From NCBI RefSeq assembly GCF_019209865.1, contig NZ_JAHUTT010000007.1, forward strand, positions 53,216 to 117,215: a stretch of DNA of 64,000 nt. Reading direction: 5' to 3'. Shown here piece after piece: positions 1 through 9,818 of this stretch. A model generated the notes under the pieces. It was not told the DNA's origin, made no database searches, and saw only the letters and a program-made list of their open reading frames with translations. Source of the DNA: Shewanella sp. NIFS-20-20 (GTDB taxonomy: Bacteria > Pseudomonadota > Gammaproteobacteria > Enterobacterales > Shewanellaceae). The position numbers and the translations under genes are program-made. Each line of letters opens with the position of its first letter. The first letter of the stretch is position 1.

Positions 1-1
1 A

Positions 2-607
2 GGCCCAAAAGGGATCGGTATTGTGCCGGCAACCTCAGGAACACAAGGCATGGTCGAGCTCACGCCAGCCCAGCACGCCGGCTTAATTCGTGCATTCAGC
101 GAGATGCGCACCCAGTTTGATGTGTTAGTGGTCGATACGGCTGCCGGTATCTCAGATATGGTGTTGAGTTTCTCGCGCGCCTCGCAAGATGTGTTGGTCG
201 TGGTGTGTGATGAACCGACCTCCATTACCGATGCTTATGCACTGATTAAGATCCTCAGCCGTGAACATGGCGTGTTCCGATTTAAAATAGTTGCCAATAT
301 GGTCAGAAGTTTACGTGAAGGAATGGAGTTGTTTGCTAAACTCAGTAGGGTCACGGATCGATTTTTGGATGTCGCCTTGGAATTAGTTGCGACCATACCT
401 TTTGATGAGAATCTACGTAAGTCTGTCCGCAAGCAAAAATTGGTTGTGGAAGCCTATCCTAAATCTCCGGCGGCAATTGCCTATCAGGGCTTGGCGAATA
501 AAGTGATTAGCTGGCCGGTGCCTAGTCAACCTGGTGGTCATCTTGAATTTTTTGTTGAACGCTTAGTTCAGCGACCAAATTATCAAGAGGAAAGGGCGAG
601 TGAATAA
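2..607 (+). CDS. flhG: Flagellar number regulator FlhG (FleN), 3' part
   Basis: MinD/ParA-type ATPase that limits flagellar number at the pole by acting on FlhF and on FlgM/FlrA-type regulators (family knowledge). The window starts inside the gene. An open frame runs from base 2 without a credible start, so the N-terminal Walker A loop lies outside. The visible part has the conserved GIVPATSGTQ stretch, the Walker B-like LVVDTAAGIS, and VVCDEPTSITDAYA, all typical of FlhG/YlxH. It overlaps the fliA start by 8 nt, as in the flhF-flhG-fliA order of polar flagellates. A GTG at 23 is internal and is not the start. Confidence 0.9.
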   Translation, partial: GPKGIGIVPATSGTQGMVELTPAQHAGLIRAFSEMRTQFDVLVVDTAAGISDMVLSFSRASQDVLVVVCDEPTSITDAYALIKILSREHGVFRFKIVANMVRSLREGMELFAKLSRVTDRFLDVALELVATIPFDENLRKSVRKQKLVVEAYPKSPAAIAYQGLANKVISWPVPSQPGGHLEFFVERLVQRPNYQEERASE

Positions 608-1319
608 AGCTGCCGCGTATTCCGGCGTTCATGATAAGACCAGCATAGTTGAACAGTATGCGCCTTTAGTTAAACGAATTGCCCACCATTTGTTGGCTCG
701 TTTACCTGCGTCGGTTCAATTAGATGACTTATTACAAGCCGGAATGATGGGGTTACTTGAAGCTTCAACAAATTTTGATGGTAGCAAAGGTGCAAAATTT
801 GAGACCTTTGCTGGCATTCGGATCCGAGGGGCCATGTTGGATGAAATCCGCCGTGGTGACTGGGTTCCACGCTCTGTACATCGAAATAATCGGCGGGTGG
901 CGCAAGTCATTGAAGAGTTAGAACAAGTCTTGGGTCGCGATCCTAGCGACACAGAAATTGCAGATAAACTTGATATGACGCTAGATGAGTACCATCATAT
1001 TCTTAACGATGTTTCTATAGGGAAAATCATAGGGATAGAAGATTTAGGGGGCAGTACCGACTTTTTCATGCCAGATGGCAGTGTCGATGACAGTACCTTT
1101 GAGTCTTTAGCGGCTTCACAATTTCAAGGCGCTCTAGTGAATGCGATTAAGCAATTACCCGAAAGAGATGCATTGGTTTTGTCGCTTTATTATGACGAAG
1201 AGCTGAATTTAAAAGAAATAGGCACCATACTTGAGGTAAGTGAGTCACGAGTTAGCCAGATACATAGTCAGGCAATGCTTAGGCTAAAAGCCAAACTCAA
1301 GCAATGGACGCAATTATAA
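600..1319 (+). CDS. fliA: Flagellar sigma factor FliA (sigma-28)
   Basis: RNA polymerase sigma factor for late flagellar and chemotaxis promoters. The 239-residue length is normal for the family. Region 2 contains [20 protein letters not shown] followed by the basic WVPRSVHR. Region 3 covers the [17 protein letters not shown] area. Region 4 near the C terminus has the helix-turn-helix [23 protein letters not shown] start at 600 is chosen because an AGAGGAAAGG Shine-Dalgarno sits just upstream and the start overlaps the flhG stop by 8 nt, suggesting translational coupling. cheY follows within 36 nt. Confidence 0.96.
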   Translation: MNKAAAYSGVHDKTSIVEQYAPLVKRIAHHLLARLPASVQLDDLLQAGMMGLLEASTNFDGSKGAKFETFAGIRIRGAMLDEIRRGDWVPRSVHRNNRRVAQVIEELEQVLGRDPSDTEIADKLDMTLDEYHHILNDVSIGKIIGIEDLGGSTDFFMPDGSVDDSTFESLAASQFQGALVNAIKQLPERDALVLSLYYDEELNLKEIGTILEVSESRVSQIHSQAMLRLKAKLKQWTQL

Positions 1320-1354
1320 ATACTGACGGAGCAGTAAGCTCACCGGAGGAAACC

Positions 1355-1738
1355 TTGGACAAGAACATGAAAATTCTCATTGTGGATGACTTTTCAACCA
1401 TGAGACGGATCATTAAGAACTTGTTACGTGATCTTGGATTCAACAATACGCAGGAAGCGGATGATGGCTCGACCGCATTACCTATGTTGCAGAAAGGGGA
1501 TTTTGATTTCGTTGTGACCGACTGGAACATGCCAGGTATGCAAGGTATCGATTTATTAAAAGCCATGCGTGCTGACGATAAATTAAAAACAATCCCTGTA
1601 TTAATGGTGACCGCCGAAGCCAAGCGTGAGCAGATTATTGCTGCCGCCCAGGCCGGTGTAAACGGTTATGTGGTAAAGCCATTTACCGCGGCTACGTTAA
1701 AAGAAAAACTGGATAAGATTTTCGAACGTCTCAGTTAA
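1355..1738 (+). CDS. cheY: Chemotaxis response regulator CheY
   Basis: Single receiver domain of 127 residues. It carries the phosphoryl group from CheA to the flagellar switch (FliM). The acidic pair is in [12 protein letters not shown], the phospho-acceptor is D56 in [12 protein letters not shown], the switch Thr is in MVTAEA, and the conserved Lys is in VVKPF. The open frame extends upstream to 1304, but the TTG at 1355 is the likely start: GGAGGA at 1345-1350 is correctly spaced for it and too far from the ATG at 1367. The upstream extension would also overlap fliA. cheZ follows after 13 nt. Confidence 0.95.
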   Translation: MDKNMKILIVDDFSTMRRIIKNLLRDLGFNNTQEADDGSTALPMLQKGDFDFVVTDWNMPGMQGIDLLKAMRADDKLKTIPVLMVTAEAKREQIIAAAQAGVNGYVVKPFTAATLKEKLDKIFERLS

Positions 1739-1751
1739 GCAAGGAAATGCT

Positions 1752-2489
1752 ATGCAGGTTGCTACCGCAGGCTTAATTAGCCTGGAACAAGCAAATCATT
1801 TAGTGGAATTACTGTCTGGCGGTCAACAAGAGCAGGCTGATAATTTCATCCGCGATTTAGCACAACCTCTGCAAAAGGAATTGTTTGATGAAGTGGGTAA
1901 ATTAACTCGCCAATTACACAGTGCCCTCGCAGATTTTCAACTCGATAGCCGCTTAACGACCTTGGCCCATTCTGAGATTCCGGATGCCAAAGAACGCTTG
2001 AATTATGTCATCGATATGACAGAGCAAGCCGCTAACAAGACCATGGATGCCGTCGAAGAAGCTTTACCTGTTGCGGATGCATTATTGGTAAATCTTGATG
2101 ATGTAAAACCGGCTTGGGAAAGACTGATGCGCCGCGATATTGATTTGGCTGAGTTTAAAAACTTATGTCATGACGTCCAGCAATTCATGCAGCGCACAGA
2201 GCAAGACACTTTACGGTTACGAGAATTATTGAACCAAGTGCTGTTGGCACAGGACTTCCAAGATCTCACCGGTCAGATGATCCGTCGAGTTATCGATCTA
2301 GTTCGAGAAGTCGAAAACAACTTAGTGTCGATGTTGACCGTGTTTGGTGATTTACCAGCGCCAGCACAACCAGTATCGCCGCTAACAGGAATTGAAGCAG
2401 AAGGCCCAATTTTGAATGCAGAGACGCGTCAGGACGTGGTGGCAGGTCAAGACGAAGTGGATGATCTACTTTCTAGTTTGGGTTTTTGA
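1752..2489 (+). CDS. cheZ: CheY-P phosphatase CheZ
   Basis: Dephosphorylates CheY-P and ends the tumble/reversal signal. The 245-residue, mostly helical protein contains the diagnostic AQDFQDLTGQMIRR segment. D171 and Q175 match the catalytic Asp and Gln of enterobacterial CheZ. The C terminus DEVDDLLSSLGF is the classical CheY-binding tail helix, joined by a Pro/Ala linker. The ATG at 1752 follows an AAGGA site. It lies between cheY and cheA in the operon. This tail resembles a motif repeated three times in the neighbouring CheA linker (see findings). Confidence 0.96.
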   Translation: MQVATAGLISLEQANHLVELLSGGQQEQADNFIRDLAQPLQKELFDEVGKLTRQLHSALADFQLDSRLTTLAHSEIPDAKERLNYVIDMTEQAANKTMDAVEEALPVADALLVNLDDVKPAWERLMRRDIDLAEFKNLCHDVQQFMQRTEQDTLRLRELLNQVLLAQDFQDLTGQMIRRVIDLVREVENNLVSMLTVFGDLPAPAQPVSPLTGIEAEGPILNAETRQDVVAGQDEVDDLLSSLGF

Positions 2490-2504
2490 TAAGGAGTCAA
2501 GTCA

Positions 2505-4634
2505 ATGGCTTTTGATGTGGATGAAGAGATCCTTCAGGATTTTCTAATTGAAGCGGGTGAAATTCTCGAATTACTACAAGAGCAACTTGTAGAACTAGAA
2601 AATAACCCGGACGACACGGATTTGTTGAATGCGATATTTCGCGGATTCCACACGGTAAAGGGTGGTGCAGGGTTTTTGAGTTTAAACCCGATGGTGGAAG
2701 TGTGTCACCAAGCCGAAAATACCTTTGACTTGCTGCGTAACGGAAAGCGGAGTGTTACCTCGGAATTGATGGATATCATCCTTCAAGCCGTGGATAGCAT
2801 TAATCATATGTTCTCGCAGACGCAATCGGGGCAAGAACAAGACTCGGCACCTGCTGAGTTGCTCGATGCCCTCACTCGTTTGGCCAATGGTGAAGTGCTA
2901 GCCGGCGAGGGTGGCGCTGATACTGAGGCGGCCGTCGCTGAAGCCCCAGCCCCTGTCGAAGAGCCCGTCGCTGCCACCACTGACAGTGTGAGTGACAGTG
3001 GCATTGACGAAATCAATGAAAGTGAATTTGAAGCCATGCTTGATGCCTTGCATGGCGGTAGTAGCGAGGCGCCCGCCAGCGATAATGCCTTTGATGGTGT
3101 TGGATTTGACGATGCCCCGGCTGCCAGCGACAGCGATGAAATTACTGATGATGAGTTTGAAGCGCTGTTAGATACCTTACACAATAGCGACAAACCTAAA
3201 GAAGCTGAAGCTGTCGTTGAGACAGATGAAATTACTGATGATGAATTTGAACGTCTGCTGGATGAACTCCATGGGAGTGATGGCGTACCCAAGGCGGTTA
3301 CCCCAGCTGCGCCAGCTACACCCGCACCTGTAGCTGCCAGCAAACCAAGCCCCGCCCCCATTGAAAAGGCCGCGACCCCGGCACCGAAACCGGCGGTAAA
3401 AGCTGCCGCACCCGCGCCAGCGGTGGCGAAAGACAAAGCGCCAGCAAAAGCTGCGCCCCAAGCAGAAACTACCGTGCGGGTCGATACCGCCAGACTTGAT
3501 GAAATCATGAACATGGTTGGCGAGTTGGTATTGGTACGCAATCGATTAGTCAGCCTTGGTATTACCCGTGAAGACGAGGAAATGTCAAAGGCATTGGCCA
3601 ATCTCGACTTAGTGACCGGTGATTTACAAGGCGCGGTCATGAAAACGCGGATGCAGCCGATCAAAAAAGTCTTTGGTCGTTTCCCCCGCGTGGTGCGTGA
3701 TTTGGCACGCAGTCTCAATAAAGAAATTGATTTAGTCATGGTCGGTGAGGACACCGATTTAGATAAAAACTTGGTTGAAGCCCTTGCTGATCCCTTGGTT
3801 CACTTAGTGAGAAACTCGGTGGATCACGGCATTGAAATGCCAGATGTTAGGGTGGCGAATGGTAAGTCTAAAACCGGGACGATTACCTTGTCGGCCAGCC
3901 AAGAAGGTGACCATATTCTGCTGAAAATCGAAGATGATGGCGGCGGGATGGATCCGCAAAAGCTGAAAGAAATTGCGATCAGTCGAGGGGTGATTGATGA
4001 TGACATGGCTGAGCGCATGTCGGATATTGAAGCCTACAACCTAATTTTTGCGCCTGGGTTCTCAACCAAAACAGAAATTTCTGATATTTCTGGTCGTGGT
4101 GTGGGCATGGATGTGGTTAAAACTCGGATCACCCAACTGAATGGCACGGTCAATGTCGACTCCAATAAAGGGGTGGGCACCGTTTTAGAAATTAAGGTTC
4201 CGTTGACGTTAGCAATTATGCCGACGCTGATGGTCGAGGTGGCAACTCAGGTATTCGCCTTGCCATTATCGAGCGTTAACGAAATTTTCCACTTGGATTT
4301 GACGAAGACCAATGTGGTTGATGGCCAGTTAACCGTGGTGGTGCGCAATCAAGCGGTGCCGCTGTTTTACTTAGAAAGCTGGCTTAGACCTCAAACTCGC
4401 TTTAAGCATGGCGACAAGAAACATGGTCATGTGGTGATAGTGCAGTTAGGTAATATGCTGATTGGCTTTGTTGTCGATGCGCTTATCGGTCAAGAGGAAG
4501 TGGTGATTAAGCCGCTTGGCAAGTTATTACAAGGAACACCTGGGATGTCGGGGGCCACAATCACCTCGGATGGCGGTATTGCTTTAATTCTCGATGTGCC
4601 AAGTATGTTGACTCATTACGCCAAGAAGAATTAA
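2505..4634 (+). CDS. cheA: Chemotaxis histidine kinase CheA
   Basis: Sensor-array kinase of 709 residues. The P1 phosphotransfer domain carries H49 in FRGFHTVKGGAGF. A long acidic then Ala/Pro-rich linker (about 115-320) replaces an obvious P2 domain. P3 dimerisation starts near 324 (ARLDEIMNMVGELV). The P4 ATPase has an N box around HLVRNSVDHGIE (about 432), DDGGGMD, and GRGVGMDVV. The P5 CheW-like domain runs from about 572 to the end. The linker holds three copies of a 16-residue motif (residues 168-183, 211-226 and 241-256) with consensus DEI(T/N)-x-x-EFE-x-LLD-x-LH. RBS AAGGAG is upstream of 2505. In vibrios an extra CheA region is contacted by ParP/ParC; the linker may serve that role here (inference). 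Confidence 0.96.
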   Translation: MAFDVDEEILQDFLIEAGEILELLQEQLVELENNPDDTDLLNAIFRGFHTVKGGAGFLSLNPMVEVCHQAENTFDLLRNGKRSVTSELMDIILQAVDSINHMFSQTQSGQEQDSAPAELLDALTRLANGEVLAGEGGADTEAAVAEAPAPVEEPVAATTDSVSDSGIDEINESEFEAMLDALHGGSSEAPASDNAFDGVGFDDAPAASDSDEITDDEFEALLDTLHNSDKPKEAEAVVETDEITDDEFERLLDELHGSDGVPKAVTPAAPATPAPVAASKPSPAPIEKAATPAPKPAVKAAAPAPAVAKDKAPAKAAPQAETTVRVDTARLDEIMNMVGELVLVRNRLVSLGITREDEEMSKALANLDLVTGDLQGAVMKTRMQPIKKVFGRFPRVVRDLARSLNKEIDLVMVGEDTDLDKNLVEALADPLVHLVRNSVDHGIEMPDVRVANGKSKTGTITLSASQEGDHILLKIEDDGGGMDPQKLKEIAISRGVIDDDMAERMSDIEAYNLIFAPGFSTKTEISDISGRGVGMDVVKTRITQLNGTVNVDSNKGVGTVLEIKVPLTLAIMPTLMVEVATQVFALPLSSVNEIFHLDLTKTNVVDGQLTVVVRNQAVPLFYLESWLRPQTRFKHGDKKHGHVVIVQLGNMLIGFVVDALIGQEEVVIKPLGKLLQGTPGMSGATITSDGGIALILDVPSMLTHYAKKN

Positions 4635-4658
4635 AAAAAATGCCAAATAAGGACTTAA

Positions 4659-5792
4659 ATGGCTATCAAAGTATTAGTGGTCGATGACTCAAGCTTTTTT
4701 CGTCGTCGCGTAAGTGAAATTGTCAATCAAGATCCTAGTTTAACCGTTATTGGCACCGCCAATAACGGGGTAGAAGCCATCAAAATGGCTAAAGAACTGC
4801 AGCCTGATGTGATAACGATGGACGTTGAAATGCCAGTGATGGATGGCATAACCGCAGTGCGTCAAATTATGAGCACGCAGCCCATGCCAATTTTGATGTT
4901 TTCGTCGTTAACCCATGACGGAGCAAGAGCGACCCTCGATGCCTTGGAAGCTGGAGCATTGGATTTCCTGCCGAAGCGTTTTGAGGATATTGCCACTAAT
5001 AAAGACGATGCAGTGTTATTACTGCAGCAACGGATTAAAGCCATTAGTCGGCGGCGGGTGACTCGCACTATGCCAGCGCACTCGGCTGTCCCCGCGGTGG
5101 CTCGGCCTGTCGAACGTCCCAATGTCAGTAGTGAGCCGCGCAATGCTCAAATGCCGGTGAAAGCCCCCAGCCGCGAACCCGCGGTGCGCTCGTCGACCGT
5201 TCGGGCCTCAGGTAAGCAGTATCGCTTGTTATTGATTGGGACTTCTACCGGTGGGCCTGTGGCCTTGCAACAAGTGCTAAGCTGTTTACCGGCCGATTAT
5301 CCGCACCCGATTTTGCTGATCCAGCATATGCCGGCCGCGTTTACCCCTGCGTTTGCTTCCCGCTTAAACGGCTTATGTAAAATTGAAGTCAAAGAAGCAG
5401 AAAATGGCGATGTGCTGCGCCCAGGTTGTGCATATTTAGCCCCAGGTGGCATGCAAATGTTATTGGAGCGGGGTGGCACTTGTGGCCGTCTCAAAGTCAT
5501 GCCCGGGCCGAGTGAGCTCAATTATAAGCCCAGTGTCGATATCACCTTTGCCTCTGTGGCTAAATTATTCGGTCGAGACTGTTTGGCGGTGGTGTTGACG
5601 GGCATGGGCGCTGATGGCCGCGATGGTTCACGGCTGATCAAAGAGGCCGGTGGTGAGATTTGGGCTCAAGATGAAGCCTCTTGTGTGGTGTATGGCATGC
5701 CGCAAGCTGTTACGAGTGCGGGTTTATCCAGTCATTCACTGTCGTTAAATGACATGGGGCCGGCGATCTTAAAAGAGACGTACCGTGGCTAA
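4659..5792 (+). CDS. cheB: Chemoreceptor methylesterase/deamidase CheB
   Basis: Adaptation enzyme that removes methyl groups from chemoreceptor glutamates and deamidates glutamines. The N-terminal receiver has D55 as phospho-acceptor ([13 protein letters not shown]). A Pro/Arg-rich linker (about 135-180) leads to the C-terminal esterase. The catalytic triad is visible as S196 in IGTSTGGP, H223 in IQHMPAAF, and D319 in TGMGADG. The 377-residue length is normal. It follows cheA by 24 nt and overlaps the next gene by 8 nt. No cheR is in the window, so the methyltransferase must lie elsewhere. Confidence 0.95.
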   Translation: MAIKVLVVDDSSFFRRRVSEIVNQDPSLTVIGTANNGVEAIKMAKELQPDVITMDVEMPVMDGITAVRQIMSTQPMPILMFSSLTHDGARATLDALEAGALDFLPKRFEDIATNKDDAVLLLQQRIKAISRRRVTRTMPAHSAVPAVARPVERPNVSSEPRNAQMPVKAPSREPAVRSSTVRASGKQYRLLLIGTSTGGPVALQQVLSCLPADYPHPILLIQHMPAAFTPAFASRLNGLCKIEVKEAENGDVLRPGCAYLAPGGMQMLLERGGTCGRLKVMPGPSELNYKPSVDITFASVAKLFGRDCLAVVLTGMGADGRDGSRLIKEAGGEIWAQDEASCVVYGMPQAVTSAGLSSHSLSLNDMGPAILKETYRG

Positions 5793-6423
5793 TGCACATC
5801 GAAGTTTGATCTTGTGGTCTGTGATTGGCTTACAGCTATTTGCTCTATTGGTACTGCTGGCTTTTGGTTGGCAGCAATGGCAATTAAGTCAACAACTTGC
5901 GCAAGAAGTACAACAGTTAAAAGCGTCGCAAACCTTGATTGTCGTCGGCGATGAACAAGCGCAAGATTTTGCCGATTGGTTGACTGCCAATCCCCAGCAG
6001 CTAGACGAGTTGCTCGCCAGTAGTCAACAGCTGCCGGCAGAGGCGCGCCGTGACGCTAATCATTCCCTGCTGGCGGGGGATAGCGCCCGCATTCATCCGC
6101 TGACTGAACAAGCCATGTTAGCTGGTGAGCAGCAAGATACCGTTGGCGCCAATGACCCTAGGGCGGCGCAGCTGTTAGCGGCGGATACACCTGAGTTAAC
6201 GCAGCAAGCACAAGGCCACACTCAAGCAGATATAACCACCTTGAAAACTATTGAAGCCGCGAGGGATGACGGCGCGGTAGTGGCACGCAATCCATTGAGG
6301 CAACCTATCGCTGCGTCGCAGCTACCGACTCAGCCTGTGGTGATGTCACAGGATGAACAAGGGGTAAAAGTGATTTTGCTGCCTCATGGTGGCATTCGAG
6401 TTACCACTCGACAAGATAACTAA
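5785..6423 (+). CDS. Conserved-position membrane protein of the chemotaxis operon, unknown function
   Basis: I do not recognise a named family. The 212-residue product starts with a short basic/polar stretch and one strong membrane segment (about residues 8-28, [20 protein letters not shown]). A Gln-rich amphipathic helix ([20 protein letters not shown]) likely forms a coiled coil. The rest is Ala/Gln/Asp-rich, probably disordered, and predicted cytoplasmic or periplasmic with no catalytic motif. It uses a GTG start overlapping the cheB stop by 8 nt and is followed by parC after 22 nt. It is therefore co-transcribed between cheB and the array-positioning genes, suggesting a role in array or pole biology (inference). 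Confidence 0.75.
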   Translation: MANAHRSLILWSVIGLQLFALLVLLAFGWQQWQLSQQLAQEVQQLKASQTLIVVGDEQAQDFADWLTANPQQLDELLASSQQLPAEARRDANHSLLAGDSARIHPLTEQAMLAGEQQDTVGANDPRAAQLLAADTPELTQQAQGHTQADITTLKTIEAARDDGAVVARNPLRQPIAASQLPTQPVVMSQDEQGVKVILLPHGGIRVTTRQDN

Positions 6424-6445
6424 AATAACACTGTTGGGAGATAGC

Positions 6446-7220
6446 GTGAAAGTTTGGACTATTGCCAATCAAAAAGGGGGGGTGGGTAAAACCACCACAG
6501 TGGCTACCCTTGCCGGTTTACTCAATAAGCGCCAACGACGGGTGTTATTGATTGATACCGATCCCCATGCCTCTCTTGGATATTATCTGGGGATTGATCC
6601 CGAACAGGTGCCGGGTTCTCTGTACGATATTTTTATGGCGCATAAAGAGTTAACTCATGATCTTGTGCGGCAGTATATCGTGCCCACGTCAGTGGAAGGA
6701 TTAGATTTATTACCCTCGACCATGGCATTGGCCACTTTAGATCGCTCCTTAGGGCACCAAGAAGGCATGGGCTTAGTGTTACGCAATGTCTGCCGGTTAT
6801 GTGAGGCTGATTATGACTATGTCTTAATTGACTGCTCACCGGTGCTGGGGGTATTGATGGTCAATGCTCTAGCGGCCAGTGAGCATATTGTGATCCCAGT
6901 GCAAACAGAATTTTTGGCCATAAAAGGGCTGGAGCGGATGATCAAAACCATGGAAATCATGGGGCGTTCTAAAGCCACCCAGTATAGCTACACCATAGTT
7001 GCTACCATGTACGATAGAAGAACAAAAGCGTCGCCCTTAGCGTTGCAAGCCTTGAGCGAGCAATATCCGCAACACTTATGGCCAGATGTTATCCCTGTAG
7101 ATACTAAATTTCGTGACGCAAGCTTAGCTCATTTGCCTGCGCCTCATTATGCTGCCTCTTGCCGTGGGGTTAAAGCTTATGAGAGATTAGTTGAATACCT
7201 TTTTGCTGGAAATTTAAAAC

Positions 7221-7237
<17 letters not shown>
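6446..7237 (+). CDS. parC: ParA-like ATPase ParC for polar placement of chemotaxis arrays
   Basis: Deviant-Walker ParA/MinD ATPase of 263 residues. KGGVGKTT near the N terminus is the P loop. LLIDTDPHASLGYYL and YVLIDCSPVLGVL are the switch and Walker B segments. Its place between cheB and a CheW-domain gene matches Vibrio ParC, which directs CheA/CheW arrays to the cell pole (family knowledge). The open frame begins at 6386 inside the previous gene, but the GTG at 6446 has TGGGAG five bases upstream and begins with MKVWTIANQKGG, as expected. It is not topoisomerase IV ParC. It overlaps parP by 17 nt. Confidence 0.85.
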
Positions 7238-8222
<985 letters not shown>

Positions 8223-8229
8223 GGTAATT

Positions 8230-8721
8230 ATGTCAGAAACAAGTAATGTAGCAGCCATTGCTGCCAAGGATGATGCAGTTTTACAGTGGGTCACCTTTCA
8301 TTTAGATAATGAAACTTATGGCATTAATGTCATGCAGGTGCAGGAAGTGCTGCGTTACACTGAAATCGCTCCCGTACCAGGTGCTCCGCATTATGTGCTC
8401 GGTATCATTAATTTGCGTGGCAATGTTGTGACCGTCATTGACACGCGTTCGCGGTTTGGATTGCAGTCATCTGATGTTGATGATTCTACGCGGATTGTGA
8501 TTATTGAAGCTGAAAAGCAAGTGATTGGTATTTTGGTGGACAGTGTGGCTGAGGTGGTCTATTTGCGCCGTAGTGAAATCGACAATGCACCCAATGTCGG
8601 CACTGAAGAAAGCTCTAAGTTCATTCAAGGGGTAAGCAATCGCGACAATGAACTACTCATCTTGGTCGATTTAGATAAGTTATTATCGGAAGATGAATGG
8701 AGTGAAGTGCAGGAAATTTAA
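8230..8721 (+). CDS. cheW: Chemotaxis coupling protein CheW
   Basis: Adaptor joining chemoreceptors to CheA. The 163 residues form one CheW domain. WVTFHLDNETYGINVMQVQE opens the fold, VPGAPHYVLGIINLRGNV is the conserved loop with the receptor/CheA-contacting Arg, and the domain closes with LLILVDLDKLL. It is the last gene of the operon: it starts seven bases after parP (RBS GAGG) and a strong terminator hairpin begins about 30 nt after its stop codon. Confidence 0.96.
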   Translation: MSETSNVAAIAAKDDAVLQWVTFHLDNETYGINVMQVQEVLRYTEIAPVPGAPHYVLGIINLRGNVVTVIDTRSRFGLQSSDVDDSTRIVIIEAEKQVIGILVDSVAEVVYLRRSEIDNAPNVGTEESSKFIQGVSNRDNELLILVDLDKLLSEDEWSEVQEI

Positions 8722-8752
8722 TTCGCCCGTTCGGATATTTTTACGCACACTA

Positions 8753-8790
8753 ACGACACATAAACCGCGAGTTTATGTGTCGTTTTTTTT
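8753..8790 (+). terminator. Rho-independent terminator of the chemotaxis operon
   Basis: A perfect 13-bp stem ACGACACATAAAC / GTTTATGTGTCGT with a CGCGA loop is followed directly by a run of eight T. It lies 32 nt after the cheW stop, so it closes the fliA/che transcript. Confidence 0.93.
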
Positions 8791-8913
8791 GCCAAATTCC
8801 TGGAAATACTCAACCCAGCAAATGAGATGTTGGCTTGATTATTGCTTTAAATGAGTTACTTAGATTTTTTTGACAGTACGAGTCGTATTGTAAACTGGTG
8901 TTGAGAGGTAAAC

Positions 8914-9315
8914 ATGGAGGATCTACTCCAAATAATCACCCTGACGTTGAGCATCACTGCCATCGGTATCGCAGTAATTTTGTGTTGGTATGTCAAGCGG
9001 CTGACTGTTCGTGTCGATGCGCTCGCGAAGGTATTAAAAGCCAGTGACAAGCAAAAAGATGACATGAAACGCGATGTCTCTGAATTACGCAGTGGCACCA
9101 TCGGTGTTGGTCGCAGAGTGCTAGAGTTAGAAAATACCCTCAGTCAACAAGCCATGAAATTAGCCGAAACTCAAGAACATGATCCACAGGCGAGATTATA
9201 TAGTCGCGCCACTAAAATGGTGTCATTAGGGGCCGACATCACGGAATTAATGGCTGAATGCGAACTTCCGCGTGCAGAAGCCGAATTATTACTGCGCTTA
9301 CACCGACAAGCCTAA
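8914..9315 (+). CDS. DUF2802 family single-pass membrane protein
   Basis: 133-residue protein with an N-terminal membrane helix (about residues 5-25, LQIITLTLSITAIGIAVILC). A charged coiled-coil stretch (about 28-90) and a small C-terminal helical domain ending ELMAECELPRAEAELLLRLH follow; the latter resembles a helix-turn-helix-like DUF2802 tail. Such genes are common directly downstream of cheW in polarly flagellated gammaproteobacteria (family knowledge), but no biochemical function is established. The start at 8914 has a GAGAGG site. It lies beyond the cheW terminator, so it probably has its own promoter. Confidence 0.8.
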   Translation: MEDLLQIITLTLSITAIGIAVILCWYVKRLTVRVDALAKVLKASDKQKDDMKRDVSELRSGTIGVGRRVLELENTLSQQAMKLAETQEHDPQARLYSRATKMVSLGADITELMAECELPRAEAELLLRLHRQA

Positions 9316-9324
9316 ATGACCGCG

Positions 9325-9480
9325 CTGGTGTCCCGGTCGTGTAAGGTCGGGTGCCAAGTCTTGGAAGCGGTAATTCCCTCGACTCATTTGAGTCAACTCA
9401 ACGTGCGTCAGTTACCGATAAACGCTGCTGTGCTCATCACGGTGAGCGCGCAACAAAAGGGGGCAGGCAGAAACGTTAGC
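9325..9480. ncRNA. Candidate structured RNA region between the DUF2802 gene and mlaA
   Basis: The 500-nt gap (9316-9818) holds no convincing gene. Its first third shows several complementary segments compatible with one folded RNA: GGTAA (9369-9373) with TTACC (9412-9416) enclosing the hairpin GACTCA/TGAGTC (9381-9394), then GCTCA/TGAGC (9432-9447). A CCGGCC/GGCCGG hairpin lies at 9512-9529. Strand and boundaries are not determined, and no known RNA family was recognised. It could also be a decayed or untranslated leader. Confidence 0.3.
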
Positions 9481-9725
9481 CTATTTTGTTAACAAGTATA
9501 AGCAGCAACAGCCGGCCCATAATGGCCGGTGGCAATGACGTTTGGTTTGATAACAACTGTAAAATTAATGGGTTAAAAATAGCTGAGACAACAAGAGTTA
9601 AGGCCATTTTGATAAATATAAGAATTATATTTGGCTGGCAAGCAATAATTCACCTTTTATCACTGTTTTTATGTTGCTAACCGCTAGCGCATTGGTATTC
9701 TATTTCGTCATTATTTTGGCGTTGC

Positions 9726-9756
9726 TTGAACTAAGTCGCAAAATCCCCCGTATACT
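9726..9756 (+). promoter_or_regulatory. Possible sigma70 promoter of mlaA
   Basis: TTGAAC (9726-9731) and TATACT (9751-9756) are separated by 19 bp and lie about 60 nt before the mlaA start. The -10 is good and the spacing is long, so this is a moderate prediction. Confidence 0.4.
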
Positions 9757-9818
9757 TAGATTTTAGACATCGCGCTAATACCTATTTTTGAATTCAAATA
9801 GATGGTTGAGAGATAACA

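Noticed and set aside
2804..3754. Long minus-strand frame opposite cheA
   Set aside because: It mirrors the Ala/Ser-biased linker of CheA; no ribosome site, no family, and cheA is unambiguous.
8870..8896. TTGACA before the DUF2802 gene as a promoter
   Set aside because: The -35 is perfect, but the best -10 (TAAACT) is only 15 bp away and weak, so it is not called.
9486..9680. 64-codon frame in the DUF2802-mlaA gap
   Set aside because: No ribosome site or family; odd composition across the CCGGCC hairpin.
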